DNA from: Nostoc sp. 'Peltigera membranacea cyanobiont' N6
Lineage (GTDB): Bacteria > Cyanobacteriota > Cyanobacteriia > Cyanobacteriales > Nostocaceae
Direction: 5' to 3'
NCBI RefSeq assembly: GCF_002949735.1
Contig: NZ_CP026684.1
Location: 103,442 to 167,441 of the forward strand
Length of the DNA stretch: 64,000 bases
Positions within the stretch are counted from its first letter, which is position 1, and each line of letters opens with the position of its first letter. The position numbers were made by a program, and so were the translations under genes. The notes under the pieces were generated by a model. That model was not told the origin of the DNA and ran no database searches. It was given only the letters and a program-made list of their open reading frames with translations. Positions 26,202 through 36,000 of this stretch are shown here, in pieces.

Positions 26202-26639
26202 ATGACTACTACAAATAGTAACAAATTACTTGTTATCTACGAAGGTCAACAACACTGGATTCCAGAAGCGATCGCCTTTGACGACCAATTACTACGGGAT
26301 GCTTTCACTCCTCTTTGTGCTGAACTGGCAAACGCAGACATTGAGCGGAAACCAGGAGAACCAATTCACATCATCAAGAAGCCCGGTAAAAAAGGTGCTT
26401 CTTCTCTAGATTCCCTGATAGTGGCTCTTGAAGAAATCAACCCCGCAGTCCAAATGTGCTACCAAATGCGTCAACGTCAGGTCATCACCGGAATTGACTG
26501 GCAAAATGCAGGACAGCTATCAGTCCAGATTGAAGAAGCGATCGCATCTGGGACAGAATTTTCTCAGTCACTGAACCAAACCCTAAAATCCCTAACAGCC
26601 TGCACTCCTACATCTAGCATTATCCCTGAAGGTTTTTGA
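26202..26639 (+). CDS. PRTRC protein C-like, ubiquitin-like beta-grasp domain with extension
   Basis: This is a 145-residue protein. Residues about 8-60 (LLVIYEGQQHWIPEAIAFDD, LCAELANADIERKPGEP, IHIIKKPGKKG) parallel PRTRC protein C, a small beta-grasp protein related to ubiquitin. Typical C proteins end about here at a KG-like tail of roughly 70 residues. This one continues for about 80 more residues, so it is an extended or fused form. It starts five bases after the previous stop codon. It may be the substrate or carrier for the E1-like and JAMM proteins downstream, by family inference. Confidence 0.6.
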   Translation: MTTTNSNKLLVIYEGQQHWIPEAIAFDDQLLRDAFTPLCAELANADIERKPGEPIHIIKKPGKKGASSLDSLIVALEEINPAVQMCYQMRQRQVITGIDWQNAGQLSVQIEEAIASGTEFSQSLNQTLKSLTACTPTSSIIPEGF

Positions 26640-26785
26640 GTGCTGATAAAACGAGTTGGAAATTGACTTGAGGGGTAAATTATTGTCCAAATTACAGCAG
26701 TTTGCATTTCGGCTGAAGTAGACCCCACACCCTACCTGCATCTCTTCTTTAATTCCAACCCCCATAATAACGAGTTGTACAAAGT

Positions 26786-27610
26786 ATGTCTCACCTCGTA
26801 CCCCTCAGTATGACAGAGGCAATCTATAGTCTTTGTCAGTGCCAGCTTACCTTCAATACCACAGAAGTACTTGATTATCTGGAAACCCAACTCAACATTT
26901 ACTCTTTATTAGCACTGTATCAGCAATACTTCCCTACCGAATGGAAAGCCAGCCAAGCTCCTATTTACCCACCGACAGATGTAGATTGCCATAGTCCCAG
27001 AGAACTGGAATTCATTGTACTGATTTACACTCATCTATTTCCGTTATCTCACTGGACTTTAGAAACAGCCTACGAACAAAGATTGCATAGCATTCCTATT
27101 ACTCCAATGGGTATTGACTGGACAATGGATGGAGAAATTGAACATCTCAAAGATGGTTGGCAACTACTTTTACCTTTTAGCCATGACAGTCGCCGTTGGC
27201 TCGATGACCTACACCCAGAAGGTAGCGATTGGTTTGATAGTGAATTTGCTATTTACGAAATTACCTACACTGACATCGACCACCCAGACAAAATTGACCA
27301 CAAAAAACTGAAACAGCAGTGTTATCACTTAGATAATCCTTTAAAGTTTCTGCCTTTAACTTTAAAGCTGCTAGACCATGAAACTAAAAACCTTTGGTTG
27401 GACGAGTACGCGGACGATTATTACTACCAACCTGACCGCACCTTTTTACCTTGGTCAAAAGCATCTATTGATTTGCTCACTAGAAAATGGCAGCAAGCCG
27501 ACCGAATGCTGAACTGTGCAGCCAACTTAATTGATTGGCTAGAAGCAGACTTAAAATCTCATGCTCAAATCCTAATAAAACTATGGAAACAAGCATTGAA
27601 ACCACGTTAA
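26786..27610 (+). CDS. PRTRC protein F-like
   Basis: This 274-residue protein is rich in aromatic residues, with LPFSHDSRRWLDDLHPEGSD and FAIYEITYTDIDHP in the middle. The position between C- and B-like genes and general length agree with PRTRC protein F, whose function is unknown. Direct similarity is weak by eye. It follows a 146-bp gap from the C-like gene, the largest in the cassette. The next gene starts 28 bp before its end. Confidence 0.5.
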   Translation: MSHLVPLSMTEAIYSLCQCQLTFNTTEVLDYLETQLNIYSLLALYQQYFPTEWKASQAPIYPPTDVDCHSPRELEFIVLIYTHLFPLSHWTLETAYEQRLHSIPITPMGIDWTMDGEIEHLKDGWQLLLPFSHDSRRWLDDLHPEGSDWFDSEFAIYEITYTDIDHPDKIDHKKLKQQCYHLDNPLKFLPLTLKLLDHETKNLWLDEYADDYYYQPDRTFLPWSKASIDLLTRKWQQADRMLNCAANLIDWLEADLKSHAQILIKLWKQALKPR

Positions 27611-28341
27611 TCGACGTTACATCTACAGCAATTCTATCCAGCGAGATTCTACGAGCAATTTTGGCAGACCCTCCCCGAAAATCCCCAGTAATTCAAGCAG
27701 AATTGCTGTTTTTGGATGGCATTTACATCTTCCACCACCGAGACAAAGAAATTGCCGATGCTCATATTTACAAATGTATCTCACCGGCAGCCCTGAGAAC
27801 TGCTTTCAGCAACGAACCAATTGATACTGGTTGGATGGAACCAGGAATTGTGCGCTGGGGTACGGGCAGTACAGACACATATTTGGTAAAATTTATCCCA
27901 CCAAAGACTCATACAATCAATTGCGATGAACTTGGATCTTTAACCGTTCCACTACCTGCAATGGTGTTTGTGGGCAAGGGATTAAAGTATTGGGTTTGGG
28001 CAATTCAAGAACAGGAGTTTACTCCTCAAGCATCAGCCTTTCATGTGCCACTACCCAATGTCTACAGTTCTGGACAGGTTTGCTGGGGAGTGAACGAACC
28101 ACCTGCTGCTAATGGTCTATCAATTAACCATGCTTGGAATTTGTTTATTTCCAGTATTTTCACCAACCATTTAACAATAAGTAAATCACAAAAATACCGC
28201 AAGGATGTTCGCCAGCAACTTCTAAAACTGCACAAAAGATGTAGACGCGCAACCTATCCTATATCTGACCTTGTGCCTATCGGCAATCAAAAAAGTGTCG
28301 CTATGCTTGTGCAGGAAATCCTCGATGAACCCATTGCTTGA
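27583..28341 (+). CDS. PRTRC system protein B-like
   Basis: The 252-residue reading from ATG 27583 contains YLVKFIPPKTHTI, PLPAMVFVGKG, YWVWAI, FHVPLPNVYSSGQVCWG and a late ISSIFTNHL. The P-x-x-N-V-x-x-x-G-x-V-C-x-G signature and S-x-F-T-N/H are the best marks of PRTRC protein B. The start lies inside the end of the F-like gene, which suggests translational coupling. Biochemical role unknown. Confidence 0.75.
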   Translation: METSIETTLIDVTSTAILSSEILRAILADPPRKSPVIQAELLFLDGIYIFHHRDKEIADAHIYKCISPAALRTAFSNEPIDTGWMEPGIVRWGTGSTDTYLVKFIPPKTHTINCDELGSLTVPLPAMVFVGKGLKYWVWAIQEQEFTPQASAFHVPLPNVYSSGQVCWGVNEPPAANGLSINHAWNLFISSIFTNHLTISKSQKYRKDVRQQLLKLHKRCRRATYPISDLVPIGNQKSVAMLVQEILDEPIA

Positions 28342-29017
28342 AGGCATTATTGGTTACAAAATTGTCACAACTTCATCTCTGCCAACACACACCAGCACTG
28401 GACTAGAGTACCTTTATGCCGGAAATGGCATCTTTGCTAGAGCCATTCGTCCTGGCATAGAGGTATTAATGCCTATTTGCTTGAGTGACCAAACCATCAA
28501 AGGGCTACCTCACCTAACACCTTATCTCAAAGTCACTCCCTTAATTCCCAAACCGCTACTACTGGAAATGTGGCGGTCGAGTTATCAAGCTGGCAATGAA
28601 TTTCATGAAATTCTCTTTCATCTCCACTGTACTGATGCAGGCTGGGATTTACAAGTCCCAGAGCAAATTCAAACTCCAACTAGCTGCCAGCCAACTCATT
28701 CTGGCAGTGACTCTTCCCACCAGAAAGCGGCTGTAGACATCCATTCCCACGGTTCCTTACCTGCCTTTTTCTCTACCACCGATAATGCTGACGAATCTGG
28801 CTTTCGCATTTATGGAGTACTAGGTAGAGTTAATACCCTGAAACCAGAGATTAAAATCCGGGTTGGACTGTTTCGCCACTGTTGGGATGTACCTGCTAGA
28901 GCAGTGTTTGACATTGACCGAGACTTTTTTATGGTTGATGTCTCGCTTTCATCTGGCTGCAAATTTTACAGTACCGATGTACCGCCTGTAAATGTGATGG
29001 AGAAGCTATGGAGATGA
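28325..29017 (+). CDS. JAMM/MPN metallopeptidase-like protein (PRTRC protein A)
   Basis: The 230-residue reading from ATG 28325 overlaps the previous gene by 17 bp. Residues DIHSHGSLPAFFSTTDNAD fit the JAMM zinc motif H-x-H-x(7)-S-x-x-D, with FHEILFHL upstream offering the possible glutamate. JAMM enzymes cut isopeptide or peptide bonds at the end of ubiquitin-like proteins. With an E1-like and a beta-grasp protein in the same operon, a ubiquitin-like processing pathway is suggested. Catalytic residues appear intact. Confidence 0.8.
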   Translation: MNPLLEGIIGYKIVTTSSLPTHTSTGLEYLYAGNGIFARAIRPGIEVLMPICLSDQTIKGLPHLTPYLKVTPLIPKPLLLEMWRSSYQAGNEFHEILFHLHCTDAGWDLQVPEQIQTPTSCQPTHSGSDSSHQKAAVDIHSHGSLPAFFSTTDNADESGFRIYGVLGRVNTLKPEIKIRVGLFRHCWDVPARAVFDIDRDFFMVDVSLSSGCKFYSTDVPPVNVMEKLWR

Positions 29018-29094
29018 ATTTGACTTTAGCAAATGCCTGTTCCCTCACCGATAACTGTATCAATTTAACCAACTGTACTATACTATGGAGCTAA
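29014..29094 (+). CDS. 26-residue coupled ORF, possible duplicated gene start
   Basis: ATG overlaps the JAMM stop codon (ATGA) and the frame encodes MNLTLANACSLTD and so on to TILWS. Its beginning resembles that of the next gene (LNLDLANSS). At DNA level, CTATGGAG..AAAT..TGA.TTxGCAAAT recurs 75 bp apart. It may be a relic of a local duplication. Real translation is unproven. Confidence 0.3.
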   Translation: MNLTLANACSLTDNCINLTNCTILWS

Positions 29095-29939
29095 ATCTTG
29101 ATTTGGCAAATTCTTCTCCTGTCGTGACTGTCAACTACTCGAAGATAGAACTGTGGCTAGTTGGGTGCGGCGGTACTGGTTCTTGGCTGGCTCCTTCTTT
29201 GGTTCGGTTAGGCAGAGTTCTTTCTCAGCAAGGTAAACAAGTGAAACTCTACTTTGTTGACCCGGATCATGTTGAGTCAGCTAACGTTTTACGCCAGTGC
29301 TTCTGTGATGCAGAAATCGGACTCAACAAAGCCAAAACTCTGGCGCTGCGCTACTCCGTGGCTTGGAAGATGGAAGTTACAGCGATCGCTCAACTTTTCC
29401 AACCCGAATGGATTGTCCCCAGTTACAATACCCTGATTGTTGTCACTGCTTGTGTAGATAATGCCAAAGCGAGAGAGTCAATTACCCAAGTACTTCAGCA
29501 CAACACTCATCGCTCTGCGCCTCACATTTGGCATTTGGATTGCGGTAACTCCAAGCGTAGTGGTCAGGTACTATTAGGTTCTCATCTGTCTACTAACCCC
29601 AATGACTATGATTTCGAGGCTTTAGGCTGCTTTCGCTTACCTGCGCCAACTATACAGCAACCCGATCTACTGGTTTCACAACTAGAAGAGTTGCCAAACA
29701 ACAACTTGTCCTGTGAACAAATGGCTTTGCTCAATAGCCAGTCCTTGAGCATTAACCAGCGAGTTGCTGCGGAAGCATTTGATTATTTGCTGCAATTGAC
29801 GACGGGGAAAGTACGACGATTTGCTACTTATTTCGACTTAGAGAGTGGTAGCGGAAAATCCCTGTATACAACGCAAGTCAGTATTATCCAGGCGATTATC
29901 CTGGGTCACTCCTGTGCGACGCCGATAGCGTTCGCGTAG
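29085..29939 (+). CDS. E1-like ThiF-family protein of PRTRC (protein D)
   Basis: This 284-residue protein has LWLVGCGGTGSWLAPSLVRL (25-44), the nucleotide-binding GxGGxGS loop, then YFVDPDHVESANVLRQCF, the classical D-x-D-x-V-x-x-x-N-x-x-R-Q region of ThiF/MoeB/E1 enzymes. Such proteins adenylate the tail of a beta-grasp partner. No clear catalytic cysteine region was identified. A Nostoc-type repeat begins at the gene's end (about 29918) and supplies the last codons and the stop, so the natural C-terminus may have been replaced. Confidence 0.82.
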   Translation: MELNLDLANSSPVVTVNYSKIELWLVGCGGTGSWLAPSLVRLGRVLSQQGKQVKLYFVDPDHVESANVLRQCFCDAEIGLNKAKTLALRYSVAWKMEVTAIAQLFQPEWIVPSYNTLIVVTACVDNAKARESITQVLQHNTHRSAPHIWHLDCGNSKRSGQVLLGSHLSTNPNDYDFEALGCFRLPAPTIQQPDLLVSQLEELPNNNLSCEQMALLNSQSLSINQRVAAEAFDYLLQLTTGKVRRFATYFDLESGSGKSLYTTQVSIIQAIILGHSCATPIAFA

Positions 29940-29998
29940 CGTCTCGTAGAGAAGCGGTAGCGAGTCATCGAGCGTCATAGCCCGTCGTAGACATCGCT
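29916..29998. repeat. Nostoc-type repeat overlapping the end of the ThiF gene
   Basis: The block contains TGCGACGCCGATAGCG, GCGTAGCGTCTCGTAGAGAA and GCGGTAGCGAGTCATCGAGC. Its short GC-rich inverted motifs are shared with copies at 35207 and 48990. It runs through the stop codon of the ThiF-like gene at 29939. Confidence 0.55.
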
Positions 29999-30050
29999 CC
30001 CCTCTCAAGTTAACAACCAAGCACTGTACAGCAGCTTCTGTACAGTGACT

Positions 30051-30773
30051 TCAATTGAGCAAACCAGCCCGCAACGCTAATACAGCTGCTTGGGTGCGAT
30101 CGCTTGCACAAAGCTTGTTCAAAACCCCACGCACATATACTTTTACACTTCCCAAGCTGAGATAGAGTTTCTGGGCAATCTCGTTATTGCTATAGCCTTG
30201 GACAATTAACTCCAAGACTTGCAGTTCCCGATTTGTCAATGGATCTGCTTGCAGAATGCTTGCTTGCTCTGGATCAATTGCAGAGATCGTTACCGTCTGA
30301 GTTGCATTAGGTTTTACCGCCGCCGCCGCTCCTTGACGAGTATGCTTGAGAACAATACGAGCGATCGCTGGGTCAATCCACGACTGACCTTCATGGGTCA
30401 TATGCAGCGCTTCCAGCAACAACTCGAACTTAATTGTCTTCACACAGTAAGAGTCTGCCCCGGCTGCAAACGCTGCCAGTACCATCTGCTCTTTGGCAAA
30501 GGAAGTGAGCATCATTACTTTTGTCTGTGCTGCTGTTTCCGACACTAGAGATTCCCGAAACTGCTGCACCAGCCATATTCCGTCTCTATCCGGCAAGCCA
30601 ATATCGACGATCGCTATGTCTGGTTTCGTACTTTGGAGCAGTTTCAACCCATTGGAGGCTGTAGCTTCATCACCCACGACTTGAATACCTTCTTGCTCGT
30701 TGAGAGAACTACGCATCCCAATCCGCGTTAAGCTATGGTCTTCAATAATTGCTACTCGAATATCTACCATCAT
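30051..30773 (-). CDS. NarL/LuxR-type response regulator
   Basis: This 240-residue protein has a receiver domain (about 1-125). The acidic pair is IIED, the phospho-acceptor Asp lies in AIVDIGLPDRDG, and TS and K residues follow in MMLTSF and YCVKTIKF. The LuxR helix-turn-helix (about 178-240) includes LTNRELQVLELIVQGYSNNE and IAQKLYLSLGSVKVYV. It would regulate genes on phosphorylation. It diverges from a receiver-kinase gene across a 440-bp region and may be its partner. ATG at 30770 is an equally good start. Confidence 0.92.
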   Translation of the reverse strand: MMVDIRVAIIEDHSLTRIGMRSSLNEQEGIQVVGDEATASNGLKLLQSTKPDIAIVDIGLPDRDGIWLVQQFRESLVSETAAQTKVMMLTSFAKEQMVLAAFAAGADSYCVKTIKFELLLEALHMTHEGQSWIDPAIARIVLKHTRQGAAAAVKPNATQTVTISAIDPEQASILQADPLTNRELQVLELIVQGYSNNEIAQKLYLSLGSVKVYVRGVLNKLCASDRTQAAVLALRAGLLN

Positions 30774-31215
30774 TTACCTCAGCAGCTTGGTAACTATCTT
30801 TTTTAACTGTCGAATATGGTTTCAAGGAAAGGATTACTCCATTGGACAAAAAATTTTAGCTATTCAGCCAAAATGTGGCTATTGAGATGCAAAGCGGCAT
30901 TTCAATGTTATTAAACCTTATCTAGGTTGAAACCAGTAGTTTTTACAGTATTGGCTGAAAAGTTCATATATCAAGGGCTACATATCTCAACTAGCTGTTG
31001 AAAAAGCTCCAGTGTTCAAAATGGACATCGTTTAATCTGAAAATTCTCTGAAAAAATCTTCCCAAAGTATAAAAAAATATAAAAGCACTGAAGTTAAACT
31101 GAAACAAATACAGTTTATTCTGACTTGTGTCCACATCACACTTAGAGGAGGATGTAGCTTATCTCTAACCGAGAACCCTGGCTCTTACACATAGGCAGAT
31201 TAACAATTGCGTTTT
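30774..31215. other. Divergent promoter region of the two-component genes
   Basis: No gene is visible. It contains GGAGGATG near 31146, a lone strong ribosome site without a long frame behind it, and AT-rich tracts near 31060-31085. It should contain the two divergent promoters. Confidence 0.4.
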
Positions 31216-32358
31216 ATGAAGAACACTTTATCTTGGAATATAACTTCAGAACAAAGAAACCAAAGAATTCTGCTGGTTGATGACTCAGCTGACAGCCTCC
31301 GTTTGCTGCAAGTCACTTTGAAGCTGAAGGGATACAACGTGATCATAGCCGACAGTGGTGCTGAAGCATTGGTAAAAATTGCCGAATCTCCTCCCGATTT
31401 GGTACTCCTAGATGTGGTGATGCCGGATATGGATGGCTACGAAGTTACCCGACAAATTAAGCACAATTCAAACTTACCTTTTATCCCAATTTTGCTGGTG
31501 ACAGGTTCTGAAAAATCAAGTGTCGTCAAAGGTTTAGATGCAGGTGCAGATGAATTTATTTGCAAGCCGGTAGATAAGAAGGAATTACTGGCCAGGGTGC
31601 GGGCTTTGTTGAGACTGAAACACAGTATGGATGAACAACTATTCCTTAGTCAGCGACGGGAAGATTTTGTGACCCGTCTTACTCACGATCTGCGAACTCC
31701 GTTGATAGCTGCTGACCAATTCCTAAAGTTGCTGCAAAGAGGTGTTTTTGGCAATACCTTATCAGCAATGCGTGAATCTTTAGAACAAATGGCTCAGAGT
31801 AACCAAACTTTGTTGTCAATGGTCGATACCTTGTTAGAAGTTTACCAGTATGAAGCTGGAGGCAAAACTTTGGATTTCTTTGTAGTTGACCTGTGGGAAT
31901 TATGTCAGCAAGTAGTGCAAGAACTAATGCCTTTGGCTGATGTTAAACATTTAACTCTCAAAGCTGTCTTGACAAAGGATACTGAAGCTTCTTTAGTTAG
32001 AGTTAAAGGCGATCGCCTGGAACTACGCCGACTTCTGACTAACTTAGTTGGTAATGCCATTCGCTTCAGTGATGCTGGGTCAGTAGAAATTCGCCTCAAT
32101 TCCACTGTTCAAGGAGTAACAATTGAAGTAGAGGATACAGGTATTGGCATGAATCCAGAAGAACAATTACTCTTATTTGATCGCTTTCGACAGGGCAAGC
32201 ATCAACGTCGGGGGAACGGTTTAGGATTATATTTATCCCGTCAAATTGTTGAAGCCCATCAAGGGAATATCTCTGTTTCATCGACTGTTGGGAAAGGCAG
32301 TATCTTCACAGTTTATTTACCTGTGCAAACAGCTTATTCAAAAATGTTATCAGCATAA
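31216..32358 (+). CDS. Receiver-histidine kinase hybrid
   Basis: The reading from ATG 31216 gives 380 residues. The receiver domain (about 20-135) has ILLVDDSAD, the phospho-Asp in LVLLDVVMPDMDG, and FICKPVDKKEL. The HisKA box is RLTHDLRTPL, and the HATPase has LTNLVGNAIRFS, VEDTGIGM and GNGLGLYLS. There is no membrane segment or input domain, so it is soluble and probably driven by another kinase through its receiver. A TTG at 31207 is the upstream alternative start. It is the likely partner of the divergent NarL-type regulator. Confidence 0.9.
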   Translation: MKNTLSWNITSEQRNQRILLVDDSADSLRLLQVTLKLKGYNVIIADSGAEALVKIAESPPDLVLLDVVMPDMDGYEVTRQIKHNSNLPFIPILLVTGSEKSSVVKGLDAGADEFICKPVDKKELLARVRALLRLKHSMDEQLFLSQRREDFVTRLTHDLRTPLIAADQFLKLLQRGVFGNTLSAMRESLEQMAQSNQTLLSMVDTLLEVYQYEAGGKTLDFFVVDLWELCQQVVQELMPLADVKHLTLKAVLTKDTEASLVRVKGDRLELRRLLTNLVGNAIRFSDAGSVEIRLNSTVQGVTIEVEDTGIGMNPEEQLLLFDRFRQGKHQRRGNGLGLYLSRQIVEAHQGNISVSSTVGKGSIFTVYLPVQTAYSKMLSA

Positions 32359-32488
32359 AAAGTTTGGTAAATCGAGTTTAAGGATTTGCACCGAAATAAC
32401 TTACCTACTTTATCAAAAAAAACTGATAATCAAGGCTTTCAGTTATTCAAAAAGGTAACTTATTGATGCGTGCCTTTTAAGGTAAGTT

Positions 32489-32815
32489 TTACCAAGATTC
32501 ATCTGGTTCAGGTGGACGCCAACCAGGAGTAGTTGAACTTTCATCACCTAGTCTATCAATTGCTCCAGGATCGCTATTGAGGAACTCATCTAAATCTTCA
32601 TATCCACTTGGATAATAAAAACCTGATGTAGGTTTGATAGGATTTTCCTTAATTATTATGCTTTCACCAGATTTGAGATGAGCATATTCGGGGTAATGCT
32701 CATCTTGGGATATATCATCAGAAGGAGTGATCAACTCATCTCCTGGCGAATCTGGGTCATCGTCATAAAGCATTACTAATAAACCATCTTCTAGCCGTTG
32801 AATTCTTTTATTCAT
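32489..32815 (-). CDS. Small acidic protein, unknown
   Basis: This 108-residue protein from ATG 32815 is rich in D, E, P and S (DDDPDSPGDELITPSDDISQ), with an aromatic C-terminal half (YYPSGYEDLDEFL, then GWRPPEPDESW). No family was recognised. It lies between the kinase and the RNA-polymerase-like gene, transcribed away from the latter. A TTG at 32836 would add seven residues. Composition is far from random, so it is probably real. Confidence 0.55.
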   Translation of the reverse strand: MNKRIQRLEDGLLVMLYDDDPDSPGDELITPSDDISQDEHYPEYAHLKSGESIIIKENPIKPTSGFYYPSGYEDLDEFLNSDPGAIDRLGDESSTTPGWRPPEPDESW

Positions 32816-33013
32816 AAAATCTAGTGGGAGCTTCAAAATTGTGTAGCTTAAGTAACACAGTGGGAAAATGATAATACGATTAAAAGCGCTGTTTAGCTAT
32901 TTAACTTTCTTGGAAGTCTGCTAGCAGAGCTAATACCGTATAAAATACCGTCTGCCATGAAATCAGTAAATTATCCACTTGGATGATTTTATCGAGTGTA
33001 ATTTCGTGCCAAG

Positions 33014-36000
33014 GTGAATATTGGAGTCTCATGCTTGCTAGATAAGCTATCTAATAGATTATTGGTAATGGATTTAACCACTAGAGTCTTAGAAGGTTCT
33101 GGTTTGAGCATACCTATCTTTGATGGGTCGTATAACAATGGTAAAGGGAGATATTTATCTGAACCAGAAATCATTAAAAATTCTCTGCTCGAACAGATGT
33201 TTGAAGCAGAAGATTTACAATCTCTACTACTGGTTAAAATTGACAGTAAAAATCCAGATGCCAACCATTTAAGACAAAGAACCTTTCAGGATGGAATCCG
33301 ACGCAAGTTAGCTTTCAGTTCTGGCAATAGTTATTACTTTGCTGATGGTTCACTGCATAAAAAAATTACACGCTTATTCGCTACAGAACCAGATACTGCC
33401 TGTCGCTATGGTTCTTTGCTAGTTAGCAATTGCTACAAAGGCTCAGAAACTTTTACAGGGCTACGAGTCAAAATTGTGGACTTTGAAGATCCACAGTATG
33501 CTCATTATAAAACAGGAGACTGTCACGGCAAGATTTCGCCTCAACTTGCCAAACAATTGGGAGGAGAAGGCAATTGTCCATTCCAATTTCGGTTTGCTTG
33601 GAGGAGTAATTGGGCTGAACCAGATAATTCCCAGTGCCCAAAAACCAGCTTCTTGTCCAAAGGTACTTTCCTACCCGATGCCAATTTGACTGATGCCCAA
33701 GGCTACGACATTATTATGGATCGTTCCTCAATTAAAGGCATTAAAAAGTCAGAACTCAAAAACTTAATACCCTGCGGTGACTATGAGTTTCCTCAAGCGG
33801 TAATCGGTAATCGAGGTAACGCCAAAGCTACCAGCTATGATAATAGTTGGCAGTTTACCATTTGGTACTCAGAAGAAGCAATCAAAGAAGATTTGAGCAA
33901 ACCGACTGAAGAAAAAGCTAGAGAACTTGCCGAGTTGCAGCGTAATCCCTTGGTGTTGGCAAAATACATTATCCAACAATATGATAAACAACAGCGATCG
34001 CAGCAAGAGCAGTCAGAAGAAGCTTTTAACGAAATTGAGGGTAATGCTAACAATCAAGCACAGGAATCCCGCTGGATTTCCCTATTACGCAGCGATAAAT
34101 ATGGTCAATTGATTGAAACGCCCAAATTCCGCAAGTTTGCCACCGATTACATAGCCAATCAATGGCGTGACTTAGCGATTAAGGGAGGATACAACCATAA
34201 TTCAGGTATGGCAATGCCATGCGATCGCCTAGCTCGTGGCACAATCTGTGTACCCCATCTACCGGAAGGAGATGTCATTCTCACCCGTTATCCCATCGTC
34301 AATTCAGACAACATTCGCCTCTACCAAAATACCCACGATCCAGAATTAAAGAAAACTCGCAACGTAGTTTGGATTCACCCCAAGGATGCCGAGGAATACC
34401 ATCAAGCCGATTTTGACGGCGACCAATTAATGGTCAGTTCTGCCAGTAAACTGCCTAATATTGCTCAAGAAACTCTCCGCGCAGGTGAACCGGGACGATT
34501 TGAGCCAGTTAAACAACGCCCTAAGCTGGCGTATACGGAAATCACAGATGAAGAAGGCAACTTAAAATACAAAAATTTAGCAGAGATTGCTGCTGCCAGC
34601 AGTCAAAATAAAGTAGGGCTGGTAGCAACAAACATTGGGCGTGTACAGTCATCGATGCCCCAAGACGATGAGAATGTAGAGCGATTTGGTAGACGACAAA
34701 GGAAGTTGCTAAACCGCCTATTTCAGGCACTTCAAGTTGAGGTAGATTCGCCCAAAAGTGCAGAAAGATTAGAAGATATCAAGGAAATAAGCGGAGAAAA
34801 TTTACTCGCCGATGCCAAAAAATGGTCAGAGTCTCACCCCAGTTACTTCTTTGACTTTAAGAAAGATGAACGGCTTTATCGCTCCTTTGCCATGCCTGCG
34901 GATGCTCCCGGCTCAATTAACGTCATTGCAAGAGTTGTAGTCAATCCTTTGTGGGAACCAACACGCATTCGCAGCAGAGATAGGCATGAGTTTCGCTACC
35001 TGTTTCCCAAAGAGACGCTATCTGTAGATGCCTTGGAATGGGCAGAAGAACTGAAAACAAGGTTTCAGCAAGCTAGAGACGAAATTAAGGAACGGGTGGG
35101 AGATGACAGGGAAGCCTTTAATGAGGAACTAGGAAAACTCTACGAAAGCTATCGGGCGGAAATTGATGAATTATTCCCCACTTCAGAGGAACGATTTGTA
35201 AATCCTGCGGACAGCCTCCGCCAATGCGTAGCATCTCGCAGAGAAGGCGCGGCAGCACTGTGGCATACACAACACACCCGTCCAGAATTAGATCGGCATC
35301 GCAAAGACTGTTTAAAGCTGGCAGAACAGATGGAAATTACGTTTTCGTTTGAACACGATTATGAACTGCCAAGTGTTGCATTACCACAGGATATTTATGT
35401 TTTGAGTGTTCCTTTTGGTGCAGGTGCTATTAAATGGAAAGAATCTTTAGAACAAAAGGGAATTAAATTTGATGCCACAATTCATCCTCAATTACCTCTG
35501 ATTGAATTTGCTTTGAAAGACTTATCCCCCAAAATAGTTGATAAATTAGCTGCTAAATTTGGTGAAAACATTAACGATTTAGATGAACTTAATATTCCCA
35601 AGGATTTAAGAATTATTCCTCCAGCAGATCATAGTTGGGCAACATCACGTCAGGATTCAGGTGTTGGTGCTTTGGCATATAACCTGTTTACAGAGGAAGT
35701 ATGTCAGCAGCTTCAGGATTTTCAGTTTGATGAAATTAAAGTGTTGGGTATCAAATACAATCACTTCGCCAATGAAAACTTTGCTAGTAAGCAATGGAAA
35801 AAGCGCAGCGCTACTCTGGAAGTGGGAGTTTTTGAGTTACCCGAATCTCATCCAGAGCATTATCGTTACAACGGTACACCGATATTACAGATTGATGGCA
35901 AGAATTTAGGCACTTTTGCTCCCGACAGTCCGAAACTGCCGATTGGTGCTACATTTGCAGCTACTTTGCAACCAGATGGCTCTAGTATTATCCTCAAGGT

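Noticed and set aside
31146..31206. Strong ribosome site GGAGGATG as a gene start
   Set aside because: The frame behind it ends after a few codons. The kinase frame begins later.
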